NCBI GenBank assembly: GCA_900768785.1
Contig: CAAGEG010000098.1
Span: 1 to 10,734, forward strand
Direction of reading: 5' to 3'
Length of the DNA stretch: 10,734 nt
Origin: an uncultured Prevotella sp.
GTDB lineage: Bacteria > Bacteroidota > Bacteroidia > Bacteroidales > Bacteroidaceae
Shown: piece by piece, positions 1 to 5,037 of the stretch
Layout of the letters: every line of letters begins with the position of its first letter
Numbering within the stretch: the stretch's first letter is position 1
Notes under the pieces: model-generated
Told to the model about the DNA's origin: nothing
Databases searched by the model: none
Seen by the model: only the letters and a program-made list of their open reading frames with translations
Program-made: the position numbers and the translations under genes

Positions 1-135
1 ATCCGCACAAGCCTTCCGCACGGATTACAAATCCCTGCGGACAAGGTAAATATTTAATTGCTGATAAATTGCCGACAATTGCCGTTTAAAGTTAATCGTG
101 ACAGAGGAAGACAAAGTCAAATCCCTGCGGACAAG
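1..135. repeat. Modular intergenic repeat, left copies
   Basis: This stretch is built from blocks that recur elsewhere in the window. Positions 1-30 are identical to 2238-2267 or nearly so (ATCCGCACAAGCCTTC... to ...GGATTACAA). Positions 104-132 are identical over 29 bp to 2325-2353. The core TCCCTGCGGACAAG occurs twice here, near 33-46 and 122-135. Short inverted pairs such as GGATT/AATCC let the blocks fold. No reading frame here looks real. This is probably a dispersed intergenic repeat of the host genome (REP- or MITE-like); that class is inferred, since no transposase is present in the window. The copy may begin before position 1. Confidence 0.6.
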
Positions 136-140
136 AAATA

Positions 141-183
141 TATGGCGCAGTAAACCCCGTTTCGTCTGGTTTGCTGCGCCATA
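141..183 (-). terminator. Strong hairpin, probable terminator of the bspA-like/small-ORF unit
   Basis: Arms 141-156 (TATGGCGCAGTAAACC) and 168-183 (GGTTTGCTGCGCCATA) pair over 16 bp with one G-U wobble around an 11-nt loop. It lies about 70 bp past the small ORF stop on the minus strand, where the stem is followed by TATTTCTTG, a modest U-rich tail. On the plus strand it is followed by a looser T-rich stretch, so it may act both ways. Its place beside the repeat blocks also allows it to be the variable hairpin of that repeat. Confidence 0.5.
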
Positions 184-252
184 CCTTTGTATAGGTTTTT
201 GTAGCGTTGTCATTCAGAGACAGAAGATACAAATGATGATAAAGGACTGGTA

Positions 253-393
253 TCAATCGCCGTAAATCTCACCACCTTCTAAGCTGTTGTAATCCTTGTC
301 TGTTGCTTTATCTATTGTCGTACCGGCGAGAATAACGCAGGGAGTGCTTTCATACACTGTGATTGCCGGGCTGATATATTTTTTCTTTTCCAT
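253..393 (-). CDS. Small hypothetical protein, 46 aa, downstream of the BspA-like gene
   Basis: An ATG at 393 opens a 46-codon frame ending in TGA at 253. The protein starts MEKKKYISPAITVYES and continues with TPCVILAGTT, then an acidic, Gly-rich tail ending GGEIYGD. It has no transmembrane segment, lipobox or known catalytic motif. The layout (basic start, Y-x-x-P, an alternating Val/Tyr stretch, then a short hydrophobic segment ending in Leu-Ala-Gly, then a polar tail) is one I recall from many short unannotated Bacteroidota proteins, but I cannot search to confirm this. It lies 19 bp after the BspA-like stop on the same strand and is probably cotranscribed. The Leu-Ala-Gly point could be a leader-core boundary, but that is speculation. 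The function is unknown. Being so short, it is easily missed by gene callers. That it is a real gene rests on its spacing, composition and pattern. Confidence 0.6.
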   Translation of the reverse strand: MEKKKYISPAITVYESTPCVILAGTTIDKATDKDYNSLEGGEIYGD

Positions 394-412
394 AGCTATT
401 ATGTCTTAATGA

Positions 413-1870
413 CTATTTGATGATCAATTTCATTGTCTTGTTGCCACGACGTACTATGTTCACGCCTTTTACAGGAGCGTCGATGCGCCTGCCGTTGATG
501 TCGTAGTATTCTGCATCGTCGGTGGCTACACTGTTGAGCAAGTCGATGGCAGTTGTTTCTTCATCACCGCTGCCGATGGAGAAGAATTTTGGGCTTGCCT
601 GTGATGTCATCGTCATATATGCATGGAAGGGCTTAAGGCCTACAGTCGTAGCTTTATTATTTTCCAGCATTTTGGCTGGATTCATCAGTTTGTCTTTATA
701 AATGATGAAGGTGTTATAGTCTTGCTTTGAGAATATCATCTTCTGATATGTGCCGCATAGCTGGCAATCGTTTTCTGTGGTTGAAGCCATCCCTGGATCA
801 TTTTCTATGTCTGCACCCGTAGCAGAGATGTTGATATTCTTGTTGTCTCCATCAATTCCATCAATAAACTTAAAGATTATTGGCGTTCCGGCTTCTATCT
901 CTCCCGTCATCTCCTCAATCTCCACATAATTGTCTGTTGCGCTCATAAGCTGATATGCGTTAAATTTGCTTGGGGTATTATATGCAAAGGGTAGGCAGAG
1001 AGTGTACCATTTTGATGTAGATGACGAGAGATTGCGGGTGTAGGAAACCGAATTTGCCTTAAAATTCGCATGTGCCACAAAATTTTTATCGTCTGAGAGG
1101 ACAAGACTTTTTGTAGTTTGCAATGATTTTCCAAATAACTCCACCAGATTTTCGCCTAAATTATAATAGGTCTTGAAATAGCCGGTATTATAGTTTGCCA
1201 TGGATTTGTCAACATTATCTGGATAGTATGACGCTGCTCCTTCGAGTTGGGTGCAGCCAGAAAACATATCATCACCAAAGGAGACTTTATCTGTTGTAAA
1301 CTTATCACTGACATAGATTGTATTGAGGCTTGAGCAACCATTGAACATGAACTGCGTATTTTCTACCTTTGAAGTGTTGAATGATGACAGGTCAAGAGAT
1401 GTTAGGCTTGAGCAACCATGGAACATGCTAGTCATATACATTACCTTCTCGGTGTTGAATAATGATAGGTCAATAGATGTAAGAATTGAGCAATTAGTGA
1501 ACATGTTCATCATATTCGTAACTTCCTCTGTGTTGAGATTCTCTATGCCTTCTATTGTTTGAAGTGCCGTAAAATTATCGAACCAATGAAAACAGGAAGT
1601 TGGTCGGATATCTTTGAATGAATCGTCAAATACTACTTTTTCACAACTGCTTTTCACCTCATTGACATTATTCCATCCTGGTTCACCCCATTCCCAATCA
1701 CAGAGCGAATAAGCGCCATCAGGCTTACTTTCTCCTCCATAAAACGTAAGGGTTTTGTTTGTGCTATCCCATTCTGCATACCCCGTTTTTGTTTGTGCCT
1801 TAACTGGCAATGAGAATAGCATAATCATGATAGCAATCATGTATGCTATAAAATGATTTTTCTTTTTCAT
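413..1870 (-). CDS. BspA-like DUF285 repeat surface/secreted protein
   Basis: The 485-residue protein begins with a signal peptide (about 1-25: lysines, hydrophobic core, cut after VKA). There is no Cys after the cut, so it is not an obvious lipoprotein. Residues about 112-212 hold four imperfect 22-27-residue repeats of the DUF285/BspA type, each with an F-N-T-x-K-V start and an M-F-x-G-C-S-S-L core (for example FNTEKVMYMTSMFHGCSSL). The DNA shows the same 78-bp period (GGCTTGAGCAACCAT at 1327 and 1405). Residues about 285-432 form a second region seen in Prevotella secreted proteins (WYTLCLPF, EAGTPIIFKF, LKPFHAYM). The tail, about 455-485 (YYDINGRRI, KGVNIVRRG, then basic), resembles short type IX secretion/sorting tails, but that match is not certain. 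Family members are surface adhesins binding host proteins or other bacteria; this role is inferred here. The ATG at 1870 lies 38 bp after a good -7 box. It is the first gene of a unit with the small ORF. Confidence 0.85.
   Translation of the reverse strand: MKKKNHFIAYMIAIMIMLFSLPVKAQTKTGYAEWDSTNKTLTFYGGESKPDGAYSLCDWEWGEPGWNNVNEVKSSCEKVVFDDSFKDIRPTSCFHWFDNFTALQTIEGIENLNTEEVTNMMNMFTNCSILTSIDLSLFNTEKVMYMTSMFHGCSSLTSLDLSSFNTSKVENTQFMFNGCSSLNTIYVSDKFTTDKVSFGDDMFSGCTQLEGAASYYPDNVDKSMANYNTGYFKTYYNLGENLVELFGKSLQTTKSLVLSDDKNFVAHANFKANSVSYTRNLSSSTSKWYTLCLPFAYNTPSKFNAYQLMSATDNYVEIEEMTGEIEAGTPIIFKFIDGIDGDNKNINISATGADIENDPGMASTTENDCQLCGTYQKMIFSKQDYNTFIIYKDKLMNPAKMLENNKATTVGLKPFHAYMTMTSQASPKFFSIGSGDEETTAIDLLNSVATDDAEYYDINGRRIDAPVKGVNIVRRGNKTMKLIIK
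1300..1535 (-). repeat. DNA repeats encoding the DUF285 units (78-bp period)
   Basis: Four tandem copies of a roughly 26-codon unit inside the BspA-like gene. The two central copies are the closest at DNA level (GGCTTGAGCAACCAT at 1327-1341 and 1405-1419). Such arrays can gain or lose units by slippage or recombination. Confidence 0.7.
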
Positions 1871-1908
1871 AATACGTTATCCTATTGAGTTTATTTGTGT
1901 TACTGCCG

Positions 1909-1940
1909 CAAAAGTAGAAAAAAATAATGAAGTCATTAAA
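1909..1940 (-). promoter_or_regulatory. Bacteroidota-type promoter of the BspA-like gene
   Basis: On the minus strand the -7 box TACTTTTG (1916-1909) matches TAnnTTTG exactly. A TTTA (1940-1937) sits 20 bp upstream at the -33 place, three of four matching TTTG. The start codon follows about 38 bp after the -7 box. Confidence 0.7.
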
Positions 1941-2010
1941 TGTTTCGGACATTCTAAAATTCGTTTCCCTTTCTTTTATTGACTTTAGTCAATAAGAACT
2001 CAGTCTGAGT
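1925..2010. promoter_or_regulatory. Three dyads at and upstream of the bspA-like promoter, possible operators
   Basis: Three perfect dyads lie close together: TAATGA-AG-TCATTA (1925-1938) within the promoter spacer, TTATTGACT-TT-AGTCAATAA (1976-1995, 9-bp arms), and ACTCAG-T-CTGAGT (1998-2010, 6-bp arms). None is followed by a T-run in the sense needed for a terminator. Their position before a surface-protein gene suggests regulator sites. No regulator gene is near, and the binding protein is unknown. Confidence 0.4.
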
Positions 2011-2072
2011 GATGTAGAGACAATTGAAAAAGAATTATAAAAGGTGCAATGGAATTCACCCACCTGCACCTT

Positions 2073-2104
2073 CTCAACCCCATCTCAACCCCATTTCAAA
2101 CCCC
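2073..2104. repeat. 11-bp tandem repeat
   Basis: CTCAACCCCAT occurs twice exactly (2073-2083 and 2084-2094), followed by a degenerate TTCAAACCCC. No function is apparent. Confidence 0.6.
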
Positions 2105-2119
2105 TTGTTTTTTGGGTTC

Positions 2120-2357
2120 ACGGGGATTTGTAACCGACGGAGCAGCGAGAGCAGAACCAAACTTGTTTGAGTTATGCCGAGTCGTGACGGAGGAAGACAA
2201 TTAGTCAATCCCCATGTAATATAACTGCGGATTTAAAATCCGCACAAGCCTTCCGCACGGATTACAACCGACGAACGAAAGAAGAGCATAGAGTAAGCTT
2301 GCTTACTCTATGCCTTGCAAGGAGGAGGAAGACAAAGTCAAATCCCTGCGGACTAGA
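2120..2357. repeat. Modular intergenic repeats with variable central hairpins, right copies
   Basis: Two related units lie side by side. The first (about 2120-2214) runs from GGGGATTTGTAACCGACG to GTCAATCCCC, so its ends are inverted (GGGGATT/AATCCCC). Its centre holds CAAAC-TT-GTTTG. The second (about 2256-2357) runs from CACGGATTACAACCGACG to AAATCCCTGCGGAC. Its centre holds a different palindrome at 2286-2313. Both share GGAGGAAGACAA before their right end. Between them is GCGGATTT-A-AAATCCGC (2227-2243), a perfect dyad. Blocks recur at 1-30 and 104-132. This fits a dispersed non-autonomous repeat family; the mechanism of spread is not visible. Confidence 0.6.
2286..2322. repeat. Perfect 28-bp palindrome followed by a 10-bp palindrome
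   Basis: Arms GCATAGAGTAAGC and GCTTACTCTATGC (13 bp each) flank a TT centre at 2286-2313. CCTTGCAAGG (2313-2322) follows directly and is itself self-complementary. There is no T-run, so a terminator is unlikely. It forms the centre of the second modular repeat copy. Confidence 0.6.
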
Positions 2358-2472
2358 TCTTTAAACCCTTTATATCTTCCGTTAAATTGGTTAGATTAGT
2401 GTTCTTCAAACAGATTATACTCTTTAAGCGTTAAACCAATTAAACGTTTACTAAGCATTAATTGTGATTTAT

Positions 2473-2550
2473 AAAGAGGCTCTTTTGGGGTCGTGAAATG
2501 GCTCTTTGGGCATGCAAAAGTGGCACTTTAGAATCGTCAAGCGGTACTTT
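2473..2550. repeat. Four GGYWCTTT units at 22-bp spacing
   Basis: GGCTCTTT (2478-2485), GGCTCTTT (2500-2507), GGCACTTT (2522-2529) and GGTACTTT (2543-2550) recur every 22, 22 and 21 bp. Two of the units extend to perfect dyads with different sequences: AAAGAG-G-CTCTTT (2473-2485) and AAAGTG-G-CACTTT (2517-2529). The array ends about 105 bp before the HAD promoter. Its function is unknown. Confidence 0.5.
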
Positions 2551-2655
2551 TTTATGTAAAGTCAACGAATAGAAAAATATCACTTATTTTCACTATAAAT
2601 AGTACAGACCACATGTTTATAATCAACCGGCATAAAAATGGCTTTTATATATGTT

Positions 2656-2683
2656 ATTGGAAAAAATATTATTACTACTTTTG
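2656..2683 (+). promoter_or_regulatory. Promoter of the HAD phosphatase gene
   Basis: TACTTTTG (2676-2683) matches the Bacteroidota -7 box TAnnTTTG exactly. The -33 partner is weak (ATTG at 2656-2659, 16 bp upstream). Transcription would begin near 2690. That excludes the upstream ATG at 2638 and favours the ATG at 2713 or 2716. Confidence 0.6.
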
Positions 2684-2712
2684 CATCTGAATTTCAAATT
2701 AACAGCATTTCA

Positions 2713-3357
2713 ATGATGAAACAATACGATACATATATTTTCGACCTTGATGGTACTCTTTTAAACACACTTGGTGACCTTGCTTCAAGTGTAAATCACA
2801 CAATGAAAGAATTTGGTTTTCCCCAACATACGGTTGACGAAGTAAGGTGTATGGTGGGCAACGGAATAAAGAAACTCATAGAACGAGCAATACCTCAAGG
2901 CAAGGATAACCCGCAATATGAACAGGTTTATAAGTCGTTTATGGCATATTATCTTCAACATAGTCTTGACACCACATGCCCTTACGACGGCATTATGGAA
3001 ATGTTGAGTTCACTGAAAGCCAAAGGAAAAAACATTGCTGTTGTCAGCAATAAATATTGTACAGCCACAGAACAGCTGTGTCGTCATTTCTTTAACGACT
3101 ATGTATCTGTTGCCATTGGTGAGAGTGAGAAAATAAGGAAGAAACCGGCTCCCGACAGTGTGCTGGAAGTGATGCGCCGATTAGCTACTGATAAAGATCA
3201 TTGTGTGTATATTGGCGACAGCGATGTGGATATTGAAACAGCACGTAATAGTGGAATACCATGCATCAGCGTGTTATGGGGTTTTAGAGACAAAGATTTT
3301 CTCATCTCACACGGCGCAACATGCTTAGTCTCCACCCCACAACAAATAACCGAATGA
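2713..3357 (+). CDS. gph: HAD-superfamily hydrolase, phosphoglycolate phosphatase type
   Basis: This 214-residue cytosolic phosphatase has all four HAD motifs: DLDGT (11-15, nucleophile Asp11, acid Asp13), a Ser in VVSNK (Ser112), the Lys of RKKPAP (Lys143/144), and GDSDVD (168-173) for Mg2+. An alpha-helical cap of subclass IA type lies between motifs I and II and includes VGNGIKKLIERAIP, which is typical of Gph-like enzymes. Gph hydrolyses 2-phosphoglycolate, but related members act on other sugar phosphates or nucleotides, so the substrate is inferred. The frame is open back to an ATG at 2638, but the -7 box lies at 2676-2683, so I start at 2713 (the adjacent ATG at 2716 is equally possible). 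The gene is single, with its own promoter, and converges on the GH28 gene. Confidence 0.85.
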   Translation: MMKQYDTYIFDLDGTLLNTLGDLASSVNHTMKEFGFPQHTVDEVRCMVGNGIKKLIERAIPQGKDNPQYEQVYKSFMAYYLQHSLDTTCPYDGIMEMLSSLKAKGKNIAVVSNKYCTATEQLCRHFFNDYVSVAIGESEKIRKKPAPDSVLEVMRRLATDKDHCVYIGDSDVDIETARNSGIPCISVLWGFRDKDFLISHGATCLVSTPQQITE

Positions 3358-3440
3358 TGGTTTCCTGTATGTATTAATTAAAGATTAGGGGGTTGAAGAG
3401 TTCGCTTTTGTAAAGAACACATATATCAAACGGGTGTTAT

Positions 3441-3474
3441 AAAGATTTAATAGTTTAATGGGGTAAATCTTTTT
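3441..3474 (+). terminator. Possible terminator after the HAD gene
   Basis: AAAGATTTA (3441-3449) and TAAATCTTT (3464-3472) pair over 9 bp around a 14-nt loop, and the right arm runs into five Ts. The stem is AT-rich and so weak. It lies 84 bp past the HAD stop. Confidence 0.4.
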
Positions 3475-3479
3475 AAAAG

Positions 3480-3513
3480 AACACGAATCAAACTAATCTA
3501 ACTGATTTGTGTT
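3480..3513 (-). terminator. Possible terminator after the GH28 gene
   Basis: AACACGAATCA (3480-3490) and TGATTTGTGTT (3503-3513) pair over 11 bp with one wobble around a 12-nt loop. On the minus strand the stem is followed by CTTTT. It lies about 90 bp past the GH28 stop at 3602. Confidence 0.35.
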
Positions 3514-3522
3514 TATAAATAT

Positions 3523-3537
3523 TCCCTGCGGACAAGA
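3523..3537. repeat. Fragment of the modular intergenic repeat
   Basis: TCCCTGCGGACAAGAA repeats the core found at 33-46, 122-135 and 2343-2355 (the last with one change). It is isolated in the convergent HAD/GH28 gap. Confidence 0.5.
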
Positions 3538-3601
3538 AGCAACTCATAATCTGACTTTCTGCCATTATCTGTGTTTTTTGCATTTGCGGTCTAATGACAA
3601 A

Positions 3602-5026
3602 TTAAAAAAACAGTTTGTCGTGAATAGACGCTTGCGACGGTGCAGAATTTACCGTTCCGCCAAGATTGCAGTCAGTGAGTTTTACATCAGGGGCATTAAC
3701 GCTTGAGAAAGCAATCTTACACTCCTCGACATTAACACGTTTAAAAGAAATACGGCATAGAGGCTTCACTTCTGTGCCTTGTAACACTATAGCAGCATTT
3801 TTTACCTTCTTTGCCTTGATATCTTTGATGTAAATATCGTGAATATCCGTGAACTTATTGTCATCTGCTCCTTCACCGGCATACATTGAAGTAATATAAA
3901 ACAGGTCTTCGACCTCGCCAAACTCACAATTGCGGAAGTATATATCATGAATAAAACCGCCACGATTGGGATTGGTCTTCATATATAGCGCACGCTTGTT
4001 GTAACCACCGTAAGAGCAATCTTCAACAAAGACATTTCTTACTCCTGCACTCATTTCCGAACCAACAACAACGCCATGCAACCCTTTGAAACGACAGTTA
4101 CGTATAATAATATTCTCAGAAGGGCATGCTTCCTTCCAACCATCATTGTCACGTCCTGCCTTAATAGCCACATTGTCATCGCCGTTATTGAAGTCAATAT
4201 CTTCAATCAATATATTTCTTGACATTTCAGGGTCTATGCCGTCGTTGTTTACGAGTTTAGCATCATAACGTAACCTGCGACAAATTACGTTTTCCGACTT
4301 CAAAAGATGAACACACCAAAAAGGACTGTTTGTAATAAACACCCCTTCAAGGGTGATATTTCTACATTCGAACAACTGTATCAGATGTGGTCTCAACATG
4401 TGCCCTTCGCCAAAGTTGCGTTCGACATAAGGGATGTTGTTATGACACTGACTCCTGAGTGTCTGTTGGTCTTTCTTTTGATTTTTTCTCCATGCCGGAA
4501 ACGTGTTGGCACAATTGCCATCAATAGTACCCTCACCTACAATAGCAACATTCTCAAGCCGGTAACCATAGATAAAAGGAGAATGATTATGGCAGAAATT
4601 ACCTTCCCAAGATGTCTTTACCATCGGCAAATAGTCTTTGGGGTCATCACTGAATAATAGTGTTGCACCTTTCTGAAGCTCAAGAGTGATATTACTTACA
4701 AGATGTATAGGTCCCTTGACAAACCATTTTCCTTTAGGCACAATAATACGCAACCCGCCCTTTGTCCTTACGGCTTTCTTCATTGCTTTGTCAAAAGCCG
4801 GCTTACAGTCGGTTTGTCTGCTATCATCACTCGCTTTGGCACCAAAAGCGGTTATTAGCATGCTCTTTTGTGCCCTCGCATCGGTACGGCATTGAACTGC
4901 ACCTGTTGTAACAGCAAGTATAGAGTCATGACGTTCATCAATAACTTTGCCCCAATGTTCGGTTGCGAACAATGACATAGAGCATAATGACAACAACGAT
5001 AAGAGAATAATACGGTTGTGTTTCAT
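3602..5026 (-). CDS. Secreted glycoside hydrolase family 28 (polygalacturonase-type)
   Basis: The 474-residue protein has a signal peptide (about 1-21, ending SLFA) and then the usual GH28 start (AFGAKASDDSRQTDC, 60-74). A right-handed beta-helix follows, with repeated N-I-x-L/I-x-x turns. Catalytic motifs are present: NNDGID (260-265, Asp262, as NTD), GDDNVAIKAG (282-291, Asp283/Asp284), and GLHG (315-318, His317, as GHG). The last motif reads RALYMKT (345-351): Lys350 is kept, but Tyr348 stands where RIK has Arg. GH28 enzymes cut alpha-1,4 galacturonosyl links in pectin (polygalacturonan or rhamnogalacturonan). The exact substrate is unknown; the altered motif and the SDDPKDYLP stretch suggest an exo-acting or rhamnogalacturonan branch. 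It probably acts in the periplasm or outside the cell. It follows the YeiH gene by 11 bp and is likely cotranscribed. No SusC/SusD pair or sugar sensor is in the window, so no complete polysaccharide locus is seen. Confidence 0.88.
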   Translation of the reverse strand: MKHNRIILLSLLSLCSMSLFATEHWGKVIDERHDSILAVTTGAVQCRTDARAQKSMLITAFGAKASDDSRQTDCKPAFDKAMKKAVRTKGGLRIIVPKGKWFVKGPIHLVSNITLELQKGATLLFSDDPKDYLPMVKTSWEGNFCHNHSPFIYGYRLENVAIVGEGTIDGNCANTFPAWRKNQKKDQQTLRSQCHNNIPYVERNFGEGHMLRPHLIQLFECRNITLEGVFITNSPFWCVHLLKSENVICRRLRYDAKLVNNDGIDPEMSRNILIEDIDFNNGDDNVAIKAGRDNDGWKEACPSENIIIRNCRFKGLHGVVVGSEMSAGVRNVFVEDCSYGGYNKRALYMKTNPNRGGFIHDIYFRNCEFGEVEDLFYITSMYAGEGADDNKFTDIHDIYIKDIKAKKVKNAAIVLQGTEVKPLCRISFKRVNVEECKIAFSSVNAPDVKLTDCNLGGTVNSAPSQASIHDKLFF

Positions 5027-5037
5027 AAACTATTGTT

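Larger units (their letters stand above)
1921..2637. other. 717-bp non-coding region between the BspA-like gene and the HAD gene
   Basis: I see no credible gene on either strand. In order it holds the dyads at 1925-2010; a hairpin with 8-bp arms AAGGTGCA/TGCACCTT (2041-2048 and 2065-2072); an 11-bp tandem repeat CTCAACCCCAT (2073-2094, with a degenerate third copy to 2104); modular repeat copies (2120-2357); an AT-rich stretch with an inverted pair AATTGGTT/AACCAATT (2385-2392 and 2434-2441); and the 22-bp phased units (2473-2550). The last 90 bp are AT-rich and lead to the HAD promoter. Confidence 0.7.

Noticed and set aside
182..189. TACCTTTG on the plus strand, matching a -7 box
   Set aside because: There is no good -33 partner and no plus-strand gene for more than 2 kb downstream. 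It overlaps the end of the hairpin.
1323..1562. Plus-strand frame of 79 codons with repeated VRLEQP and LNDDRS strings
   Set aside because: It is the antisense of the DUF285 repeats of the BspA-like gene, which explains its repetition.
2473..2550. A CRISPR array or its remnant
   Set aside because: The repeated core is only about 8 bp, the period is 22 bp, and there are no cas genes or long identical repeats.
4307..4657. Plus-strand frame of 116 codons inside the GH28 region
   Set aside because: It is antisense to a full-length gene with intact catalytic motifs, and has no family features or promoter.
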